64,000 bases of DNA. It comes from Halomonas sp. McH1-25 (GTDB lineage Bacteria > Pseudomonadota > Gammaproteobacteria > Pseudomonadales > Halomonadaceae). Positions 57,437 through 64,000 of this stretch are shown here, one piece after another. A program made the position numbers and the translations under genes. How positions within the stretch are numbered: the stretch's first letter is position 1; each line of letters starts with the position of its first letter. The DNA lies in the NCBI RefSeq assembly GCF_022348165.1, contig NZ_JAKRFI010000002.1:594248-658247 (forward strand), written 5' to 3'. The notes under the pieces are model-generated. The model had not been told where the DNA came from. It made no database searches and saw only the letters and a program-made list of their open reading frames with translations.

Positions 57437-59723
57437 GGCGATTCTCCTTGCATAGTGATAACGCACCGGTTTGGGATAGGCGGGCTGCGGTAGGGGGATT
57501 GGCCGCTCCACTGGCGCGTAGTGTCACGCTGAACCGTGCACCGCCATCGGCGGCATTGCTCGCCTCGAGGCGTCCACCGAGGTCATCGACGATGCGCGCC
57601 GAGATGGACAGGCCGAGCCCCAATCCCTTGCCGGTGGCCTTGGTGGTGAAGAAAGGCTCGAAGACCCGACCGAGATGCGACGCGGCGATGCCGGGCCCGT
57701 GATCGCGGACGCCGAGCCGTACCCAGCCATTTTCCTCGACGATAGACAGCTCGAGACGTGGCGCCGGCGTCTCGCTCATGGCCTGCAGGGCATTGCCTAT
57801 CAGGTTGACGAGCACCTGCTCCAGACGTACCAGGTCGGCATGTACCCAGACATCCTCCACCGGCCAGTCCTGAATCACCTCGACACGAGCCTCGGTCAGA
57901 CGTGAGCGGTATAGGCGCAGCGCATAACCGAAGCTAGCCTGGGCCGATACGGCAGTCAGACTGTCGCCGCTCTTGCGCGAAAACTGCTTCAGTTGCGCAC
58001 TGATCTCTGCCATGCGGGCCGTCAGCTCAACGATCTGGGCGAGGTTGCCGTTAGCGGCCTCGCTGCGACCTCGGTCGAGAAAGACGCGGGCGTTTTCAGC
58101 ATAGGCACGGATGGCCGCCAATGGCTGGTTGAGTTCGTGATTGATGCCGGCGGCCATCTGGCCCAGTACGGCAAGCTTGGCGGCTTGGATCAGCTCGTCC
58201 TGGGCTTGGCGCAATTCGGCCTCGGCGCGGCGACGTTCGTCGATTTCGGCCGACAATCGGCGGTTGGAGTCGAGCAGATCGCGGGTTCGCTCCTCGACGC
58301 GTTGCTCCAGTTGGTCGCGAGCCCGGGCGAGGGCCTGCTCCTGGATCTTGCGCTCGCTAAGGTCGAAGACCGTCGCCAGCCAGCGTTCGCCATGCGGACT
58401 GACCAACGGACTGATGGTCAACTCGAGCGGAACGAGATCGCCACCGGGGCGTACCGCCAGTACTTCGACGGCTGAGGAGGGGTGGGGCTGGCGCAGGGCC
58501 AGGACGCGCCGGGCATCGGCGGGGGTCAGCAGCTCGGTCAGGTGGCGTCCTTCCACGTTGGCAGGCGTGTGGCTGAAGATCGCTTGAGCGGTAGGGTTGA
58601 GGTAGGCCAGTGACGCTTGCTCGTCGAGGACCAGCAGGCCGGCCCGGGTGCGGTCGATGATGCCACGGACCCGGGCCTGCCCCTCCGCCAGCGTCTGACG
58701 TTCGCGCTCCGCGAACAGTTCACGTTCGCGCCGCAGACGCCAGCGCTGCCAGCCGATGCCACCGCCCAGCACCACTACGCCATACAGGCCGGCAGCGAGC
58801 ATGCCGGCCTGCCACTGGGCACTCTCCAGGGAGGTCAGCGGCTTGAGCATATGCACTGTCCATCCTAGCGAGGGTAGTTCGCGAGACAGCGCAAGGTAGG
58901 CCATTTCGTGCAGTGGACCCCGCTCGAACCGGACGAGACGGGATCCATCGGCACGCAGGTCGAAGGTGGCGAGCGAGACCGTATCCAGAGGAACCCCGTC
59001 GTAGCGACGTGTCTGCTGGAGCCGGCGTTGGACGGCGCTGTCCAGCGGAGTCAGGCTGGCCAAGCGCAGGTCGGGCTGGCTGGCCATGAAAATGACGCCG
59101 TTTTCGTCACTGACCAGCAGTTCGCCATTTTGGCTGCTCCAGTTGCCTTCCAGTGGAGCGACTAGCACCTTGACGACCACAACGCCTTCGGCACGCCGAC
59201 TGCTGGCATCGAGCTGAACCGGGGCGGAGAAATAGTAGCCGCGCTCGCCGGATTGCGTGCCCAGGCCGTAGAAGCGCCCCATTTGGCCTTGCATGGCGAG
59301 CTGGAAGTACGGCCGGAAGCTGTAGTTCTGGCCCACGAAACTATGCGGCAGGTGCCAGTTACTGGCCGCCAGGGTAGTACCGCTTCGGTCGAGTAGATAA
59401 ATGTCCGATACATCGGTGATGGCCCGAAACTCATCGAAGATGCGGTTGAGGTTCATGACCGCTACCGGGTCGTCGGGGTTGGCCAGTGCACGCTTGAGCG
59501 TTTCGCGGCTGGCTAGCAGGCGCGGCAGGTAATCATGGCGGGAGAGATACGAGGAAATCCCGGCTGCAGCGAGTCGCAGTTCGCTAGTGGCTTCTTTATG
59601 TAGCGACTCCAGCGCCTCCTCGCGAGCCAACAGGGCTGCCTGCCAGGCGCTCAGCAGTAAGCCCAGCGGAATCAGTAGCAGGAGCAGATGGCGCCACAGG
59701 CGGGGAAGGCGAGTCGCTTGCAT
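57429..59723 (-). CDS. dctB: DctB-like sensor histidine kinase with extra PAS domain
   Basis: A 764-residue membrane kinase. Two membrane helices (about 12-30 and 310-330) flank a periplasmic dCache-like sensor with YYFSAPVQLD and the DctB-type SFVGQNYSFRPYFQLAMQG. A cytosolic PAS domain at 355-480 (AGLLVLDEQASLAYLNPT) is followed by a coiled-coil linker. The H-box region is INHELNQPLAAIRAYAENA, and DHGPGIA precedes GLGLGLSISA. Usual DctB proteins are about 600 residues, so the PAS insertion is extra. The ATG lacks a good box but overlaps the upstream context, suggesting coupling. Confidence 0.9.
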   Translation of the reverse strand: MQATRLPRLWRHLLLLLIPLGLLLSAWQAALLAREEALESLHKEATSELRLAAAGISSYLSRHDYLPRLLASRETLKRALANPDDPVAVMNLNRIFDEFRAITDVSDIYLLDRSGTTLAASNWHLPHSFVGQNYSFRPYFQLAMQGQMGRFYGLGTQSGERGYYFSAPVQLDASSRRAEGVVVVKVLVAPLEGNWSSQNGELLVSDENGVIFMASQPDLRLASLTPLDSAVQRRLQQTRRYDGVPLDTVSLATFDLRADGSRLVRFERGPLHEMAYLALSRELPSLGWTVHMLKPLTSLESAQWQAGMLAAGLYGVVVLGGGIGWQRWRLRRERELFAERERQTLAEGQARVRGIIDRTRAGLLVLDEQASLAYLNPTAQAIFSHTPANVEGRHLTELLTPADARRVLALRQPHPSSAVEVLAVRPGGDLVPLELTISPLVSPHGERWLATVFDLSERKIQEQALARARDQLEQRVEERTRDLLDSNRRLSAEIDERRRAEAELRQAQDELIQAAKLAVLGQMAAGINHELNQPLAAIRAYAENARVFLDRGRSEAANGNLAQIVELTARMAEISAQLKQFSRKSGDSLTAVSAQASFGYALRLYRSRLTEARVEVIQDWPVEDVWVHADLVRLEQVLVNLIGNALQAMSETPAPRLELSIVEENGWVRLGVRDHGPGIAASHLGRVFEPFFTTKATGKGLGLGLSISARIVDDLGGRLEASNAADGGARFSVTLRASGAANPPTAARLSQTGALSLCKENRHA

Positions 59724-59731
59724 GGCCCCCC

Positions 59732-60517
59732 CTACTCAGGGCGCTCGGGTAGCGCCTGGGCACGGCGCAAGGCGCGCTGTGTTCGGGTCTCGGCGCGTTC
59801 CTGCTCGAGCAGGCCTTCTTCGACGAAGACCAGATGTTCATGAGCGCGTGAGCGGGCATCTTCGGCACGGCCTTCGATGATGGCATCCAGCAGCGCACGA
59901 TGCTGGGTCATCAGCTGCTCGCGCGCCCCGGGGCGCTCGAAGAGGTGTGCCAGACTGGAGACGATACTCTTCTCGAGCAAGTGGAAAATGCCGCGAATCG
60001 TGTGCAGCAGAAGCACGTTGTGCCCGGCCTCGGCGATTGCCAAGTGAAAGGCGGCGTCGGCCTTGGCTTCGCGGTGCGGGTCGTCCTGCAGGGAGGGTTC
60101 GGCATAGGATGCAGCGAGTTCCTCGTAGCGTCGGATCAGCAGTTCCTTGTCCGCCGGTGTCGAGCGCAACGCGGCATAGTAGGCGGAAATCCCCTCGAGA
60201 GCATCGCGGAACTCGAGCAGGTCGAGATGGAACTCGCCATGGCGCGAGAGCAATTCCAGCAGCGGGTCGCTATAGCCGCTCTTGAGCTCCTCGCTGACGA
60301 ACGTACCGCCCCCTTGACGGCTGGTCAGCAGGCCCCGTGCCGAGAGCTTCTGGATAGCCTCGCGCAACGACGGGCGCGATACGCCGAAGCGCTCGGCCAG
60401 CTCGCGTTCCGGGGGCAGGCGCTGCCCTGGAGACAAACTGCCTTCGAGGATCATGGCCTCGAGGCGCTCGGTGATGACATCGGCAATGCGCGGCTGGCGA
60501 ACCGGCTGATAGACCAT
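59732..60517 (-). CDS. GntR/FadR-family repressor, PdhR/LldR-like
   Basis: A 261-residue regulator. The winged helix is LPPERELAERFGVSRPSLRE followed by GLLTSRQGGGTFV, nearly the wording of E. coli PdhR. The FCD ligand domain (residues 80-235) includes LLEFRDALEGISAYYAALRS, again PdhR-like. Because the divergent genes are lutABC and the PdhR operator sequence occurs twice between them, it is best read as the lactate or pyruvate-responsive repressor of lut. Its 3' end is eight bases from the dctB start, so the three regulators form one operon. Confidence 0.88.
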   Translation of the reverse strand: MVYQPVRQPRIADVITERLEAMILEGSLSPGQRLPPERELAERFGVSRPSLREAIQKLSARGLLTSRQGGGTFVSEELKSGYSDPLLELLSRHGEFHLDLLEFRDALEGISAYYAALRSTPADKELLIRRYEELAASYAEPSLQDDPHREAKADAAFHLAIAEAGHNVLLLHTIRGIFHLLEKSIVSSLAHLFERPGAREQLMTQHRALLDAIIEGRAEDARSRAHEHLVFVEEGLLEQERAETRTQRALRRAQALPERPE

Positions 60518-60610
60518 GCGCTGTTCTCGTGATACTAGAGGAAATGGAACGGTGGGGAATACCTGCCGCTCACCGATTGTGACAAAGTCGCGTCAGGGCC
60601 GCTAACGCCA

Positions 60611-60627
60611 AATTGGTATTACCAATA
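60611..60627. promoter_or_regulatory. PdhR-like operator 1
   Basis: AATTGGTATTACCAATA fits the PdhR consensus AATTGGT-N3-ACCAATT with one base off, 94 bases upstream of the repressor gene and so suited to autoregulation. Confidence 0.75.
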
Positions 60628-60805
60628 GTAACCTCTTTTTCCGAGTCTGCCGAATTCGCCGGGCGTAGGGTTTTCCTGACGTAATAAGCGCTTACTGCGC
60701 CACAAATGAATGTATAGACCAAAGTTCATGTCGATTTTCTCGATGAGCCGAGTGTTTGCGTTTGACGAGTGGCAATGTCTGCCTCTAAGGTGCTTCAAGA
60801 CTTTG

Positions 60806-60830
60806 GGTAAATTGGTAAAACCAATTTACC
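60806..60830. promoter_or_regulatory. PdhR-like operator 2, extended perfect palindrome
   Basis: GGTAAATTGGT and ACCAATTTACC are exact complements around AAA. The core AATTGGTAAAACCAATT is an exact match to the PdhR operator. It stands about 75 bases before lutA, likely overlapping the lut promoter. The rest of the 385-base divergent gap has no gene. Confidence 0.85.
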
Positions 60831-60902
60831 GCGGCGATCACAATCCTTAGAATGCCGCGCGCCCGGCTGGCAGCCCCTGTCGCCGGTTCGAGGAGATCCG
60901 AT

Positions 60903-61673
60903 ATGACGCCACTCAAGCTGTACCCACCCAAGCCGGACAAGGTGTACTTTTTCGGCACCTGTCTGATCGACATGTTTTATCCCCAGGCGGGGCTCGACGG
61001 GATTCGCCTGCTCGAGCGCGAGGGGATCGAGGTCGTATTTCCCGACGATCAGACCTGCTGCGGCCAGCCGGCGTACACCTCGGGCTATCACGACGAGGCG
61101 CGTGCCGTGGCCGAGGCGCAGCTCGACCTGTTTCCCGAACCCTGGCCGATCATCGTGCCCTCGGGATCGTGCGGCGGCATGATGCGTACCCATTATCCGC
61201 AACTGTTTGCCGGTTCCCATCGGGCGAGTCAGGCCGAAGACGTGGCGGGGCGAATTTTCGAACTCACCGAGTTCCTCGTGCATGTCTGCCATGTGCGCCT
61301 GGAAGACAAGGGGCAACCACAGCGGGTGGCGATGCACACCTCATGCAGCGCACGCCGTGAAATGGGGCTGGCGGACACCGGGCCGGCACTGTTGAATCAA
61401 TTGGGCAACGTCTCCCTGGTAGAGCAGGCGCGAGCGAGCGAGTGCTGTGGCTTCGGTGGTACGTTCGCGGTACGACACCCCGAAGTCTCCGCCGCTATGG
61501 TCGAAGACAAGACTCAGGCCATCGAGGCTGCCGGCGCGGAGCACTTCGTGACCTCGGATTGCGGCTGTCTGATGAATATCGGTGGCCGCCTGGAGCGTAA
61601 GCGGCAGAATGGCCAGGACGGGCAGGTTGGTGGCGAGCATATTGCCAGCTATCTCTGGAGGCGTACGTCATGA
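60903..61673 (+). CDS. lutA: L-lactate utilization Fe-S protein LutA
   Basis: Subunit of the LutABC (YkgEFG/LldEFG) complex that oxidises L-lactate to pyruvate. The CCG domain motifs are present twice: DQTCCGQPAYTSGY and ASECCGFGGTFAV, which bind iron-sulfur or heterodisulfide-type centres. At 256 residues it is of normal length. The ATG is chosen because GAGGAGATCC lies in front. Its stop overlaps the lutB start (ATGA), indicating coupling. Confidence 0.95.
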   Translation: MTPLKLYPPKPDKVYFFGTCLIDMFYPQAGLDGIRLLEREGIEVVFPDDQTCCGQPAYTSGYHDEARAVAEAQLDLFPEPWPIIVPSGSCGGMMRTHYPQLFAGSHRASQAEDVAGRIFELTEFLVHVCHVRLEDKGQPQRVAMHTSCSARREMGLADTGPALLNQLGNVSLVEQARASECCGFGGTFAVRHPEVSAAMVEDKTQAIEAAGAEHFVTSDCGCLMNIGGRLERKRQNGQDGQVGGEHIASYLWRRTS

Positions 61674-63121
61674 GCTTTCAGAGCGACTCTCCCCAGATCT
61701 ATACACCGCAGGCATTTCATCGCCAGGCACATGATGCGCTGGGCAATCCGCAGATTCGCAGCAACTTCCGGCGCGCGATGGACGGCCTGATGAGCAAGCG
61801 CCGTGAGGCTTTCGGCGACTGGGACCTCGAGACCCTTCGCGAGCTGGGCGCCAACATCCGATTGCGTGCGCTGGCCAAGTTGCCGGACCTTCTCGAACAG
61901 CTTGAGACCAATTGCCAAGCCAACGGCATTCGCGTTCATTGGGCCGAGGATGGCGAGCAGGCGTGCCGGATCATTCGTGATCTGTGCGAGGCGCGCGGCG
62001 CCCGGCATGTCATCAAGGGCAAGTCGATGGTGTCCGAGGAAATGCACCTCAACGACCATCTGCAAGCTGCGGGCATCGAGGCGCTGGAATCGGATCTCGG
62101 CGAATACCTGGTGCAGCTCAACGAGCAGACACCCTCGCACATCATCATGCCGGCGATTCACCTCAATACCGAGGAGATTTCCGATGTCATGCATGATCGG
62201 ACGGGGACCGAACGCACCACCGATGTCGACTATCTTACTGCGGCTGCGCGGGCGCAGTTGCGCGAGCGTTTCATGGCCGCCGATGTAGGGATTTCCGGCG
62301 TCAACTTCGCCGTGGCCGAAACCGGTACGCTCTGCCTGGTCGAGAATGAAGGCAACGGACGCATGACCACGACGGTGCCGCCGGTACATATTGCCGTGAC
62401 CGGGATAGAGAAGGTGGTCGAACACCTGCGCGATGTGCCGCCTCTCTATGCGCTGCTGACCCGCTCGGCGACGGGGCAGCATGTCACGACTTACTTCAAC
62501 ATGATCTCGGGGCCGCGCAAGCCCGGCGAGCGCGACGGCCCTGAAGAAGTCCATCTGGTGCTGGTCGACAACGGTCGTTCCAGTATCTACCAGGACAATG
62601 AATTGCTTGACACGCTGCGCTGCATTCGCTGTGGGGCGTGCATGAATCATTGCCCGGTCTATACCCGCGTCGGCGGGCATACTTATGGCACGACCTATCC
62701 CGGGCCGATCGGCAGCATCCTCATGCCGCATCTGATGGGGCTCGAAGCGACCAAGGATCTGCCCAGTGCCTCCAGCCTGTGCGGTGCCTGCGGCGAAGTC
62801 TGTCCGGTCAAGATACCCATTCCCGACCTGCTGGTGCGTCTACGCAAGGAAGCCGTTGGCGAAGGCCGCGGCAATGTGGAAGGCGCTGGTGCCAAGCGCG
62901 ACCGCAAGGAAGCGCTGGCCTGGAAAGGCTGGCAGTGGCTGGCAACGCACCCCGGCGCCTGGCGGGCAGGGACTGGGGTAGCCGGCAAGTTCCGCACCTT
63001 GTCTCCTTCGCGCCTGGGGACGTGGACCGACTGTCGTGAGGCCCCCAAGCCGGCCGGCACGTCATTGCATGCGTTGGTGAAGCAGCATCGTCGCAAAGTG
63101 GGCCGGGAGGATGAGCAATGA
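61670..63121 (+). CDS. lutB: L-lactate utilization Fe-S protein LutB
   Basis: The 483-residue central subunit of the lactate complex. The N-terminal LUD-type domain ends in a ferredoxin-like domain with CIRCGACMNHCPVYTR near residue 320 and CGACGEVCPVKIP near residue 368, each a 4Fe-4S site. ETGTLCLVENEGNGRM marks the LUD fold. The start and stop overlap the neighbours by four bases at each end, so all three genes are translated in series. Confidence 0.95.
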   Translation: MSFQSDSPQIYTPQAFHRQAHDALGNPQIRSNFRRAMDGLMSKRREAFGDWDLETLRELGANIRLRALAKLPDLLEQLETNCQANGIRVHWAEDGEQACRIIRDLCEARGARHVIKGKSMVSEEMHLNDHLQAAGIEALESDLGEYLVQLNEQTPSHIIMPAIHLNTEEISDVMHDRTGTERTTDVDYLTAAARAQLRERFMAADVGISGVNFAVAETGTLCLVENEGNGRMTTTVPPVHIAVTGIEKVVEHLRDVPPLYALLTRSATGQHVTTYFNMISGPRKPGERDGPEEVHLVLVDNGRSSIYQDNELLDTLRCIRCGACMNHCPVYTRVGGHTYGTTYPGPIGSILMPHLMGLEATKDLPSASSLCGACGEVCPVKIPIPDLLVRLRKEAVGEGRGNVEGAGAKRDRKEALAWKGWQWLATHPGAWRAGTGVAGKFRTLSPSRLGTWTDCREAPKPAGTSLHALVKQHRRKVGREDEQ

Positions 63122-63771
63122 GCGCGCGTGAGACTATCTTGCGACGGTTGCGTGAGCGGACCGATGGAGTCCTGCCGGTGCCCGACACCGATTTTTCCGT
63201 TGTGACCGGGCGAGGGTGGTCGCAGGAAGAGCGTCTGCAACGTTTCGAGGCCAGGATCAGCTCCGTGCATGGTGAAGTGATTCATGCCTCCAAAGACGAG
63301 TGGGTCGCCGCGCTGCGTGAGACGCTACAGGCCAAGGGCGTAAAGCGACTGGGCCTGGGGCGTGAGCATGGCGTAGCTCGCGAGGCGCGTTCTGGGCTGC
63401 AAGGGACAGCAATCGAGCTTGTCGATGCCGACCGCGATATCGAAACGTGGTCGCGTGAGCAATTCGAAACGCTGGACGCCGGGCTGACATCGACCCGCGG
63501 CGGTATCGCCGAAACCGGCAGTCTATGGCTATGGCCTACACCGGACGAGCCGCGTCGTCTGAGCCTGGTGCCGCCACTACATATAGCCGTACTCGACGTA
63601 GAGACCATCGAGGACACTTTCTTCGATGTGGTCGAGCGCCATGGTTGGGCCGGCCAGATGCCGACCAACGCCCTGTTGATCTCGGGGCCGAGCAAGACCG
63701 CCGATATCGAACAGACGCTGGCGTATGGCGTGCATGGGCCGCGTGAATTGGTCGTGCTGATGCGTCACTGA
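63118..63771 (+). CDS. lutC: L-lactate utilization protein LutC
   Basis: A 217-residue soluble protein with the LUD (DUF162) domain, the third subunit of the lactate complex. Family segments: TRGGIAETGSLWLWPTPDE and LHIAVLDVETIED, then LISGPSKTADIEQTLAYGVHG at the C-terminus. Last gene of lutABC. A lactate permease gene often joins such operons but is not seen here. Downstream lies a strong promoter for another gene. Confidence 0.94.
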   Translation: MSARETILRRLRERTDGVLPVPDTDFSVVTGRGWSQEERLQRFEARISSVHGEVIHASKDEWVAALRETLQAKGVKRLGLGREHGVAREARSGLQGTAIELVDADRDIETWSREQFETLDAGLTSTRGGIAETGSLWLWPTPDEPRRLSLVPPLHIAVLDVETIEDTFFDVVERHGWAGQMPTNALLISGPSKTADIEQTLAYGVHGPRELVVLMRH

Positions 63772-63930
63772 ACGGCAAGATAAAAAAGTCGCAGAAAAGG
63801 CTTGTCAGGGAGGGGCGAGATCCGTAAAGTACGCATCCGCTGCTGACGACGGGCACACGTTGTTGGCGGTGAAGGTGGCGCAAGGCGCTGTTTCTGTTGG
63901 GGTTTTTCTCGGTTCGCTGAGAAAGAGCAG

Positions 63931-63958
63931 TTGACAGATACGCCGCATTCGGTAGAAT
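63931..63958 (+). promoter_or_regulatory. Strong sigma-70 promoter at the window end
   Basis: TTGACA and TAGAAT are 16 bases apart, followed by GCACCGCC, a GC-rich discriminator as in stringently controlled stable-RNA promoters. The transcript would start near 63966, but the gene is beyond the window, so its nature (tRNA or rRNA operon) is not proven. Confidence 0.6.
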
Positions 63959-64000
63959 GCACCGCCACGGATTCGGGGTTCGCCCGACAGGATGGAAGCC

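Overview
The window is a contiguous, gene-dense stretch of a GC-rich gammaproteobacterial chromosome. Gene content points to a halophile of the Halomonas/Chromohalobacter type: a BetT-like choline/betaine transporter, abundant acidic secreted proteins, a lut-type lactate operon, TRAP-TAXI and BCCT transporters, and the glnA-ntrBC, nrdHIEF, metK/ahcY/metF and prlC-yheV blocks. The genus is inferred from content and protein style, not from a marker RNA. No rRNA, tRNA, insertion sequence, prophage or CRISPR array is visible.

Layout. 0-6 kb: osmolyte transporter betT, a secreted PRC-barrel protein, two small reverse-strand genes (one a metallothionein) and a diguanylate cyclase. 6-10 kb, reverse: typA, then a deacetylase-like/glycosyltransferase-like pair whose catalytic motifs look degenerate. 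10-16 kb: nitrogen control block glnA, a DUF4124 protein and glnLG, with NtrC sites and sigma-54 promoters readable in front of both glnA and glnL. 16-24 kb: class I FBP aldolase, a UbiM-like hydroxylase, nrdHIEF and the convergent transketolase. 24-29 kb: SAM cycle genes metK and ahcY (the latter behind a recognisable SAH riboswitch), interleaved with three small related lipoproteins that share a sigma-S-like -10 element. 29-35 kb: Na+/H+ antiporter, ClsC-like phospholipase D protein, a secreted protein with EF-hand-like loops, about 19 PxVxV repeats and a PRC barrel, then AdhP. 35-37 kb: a 19-cysteine copper-binding protein and the collapsed remnant of an NDH-1-like operon (frameshifted nuoA, nuoB-like, nuoN tail).

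37-47 kb: LAB_N plus GT2 lipid-modification genes divergent from a PmrAB/QseBC-like two-component system, then GST, AraC regulator, AEC and DMT transporters, CDF zinc exporter, metF and two convergent superoxide dismutases. 47-56 kb: fused TRAP-TAXI transporter, yheV and prlC, an NSS-family transporter, gamma-carbonic anhydrase and a YdjM-like membrane protein. 56-64 kb: DctBD-like two-component genes and a PdhR/LldR-like repressor, divergent from lutABC, with two AATTGGT-N3-ACCAAT operators between. The window ends in a strong sigma-70 promoter with a GC-rich discriminator whose gene lies outside.

The most unusual items are the PxVxV-repeat/EF-hand/PRC-barrel protein and its relatives, the degraded NDH-1 operon, the apparently catalytically dead deacetylase/GT pair, and the unexplained hairpins in the tkt-metK spacer.
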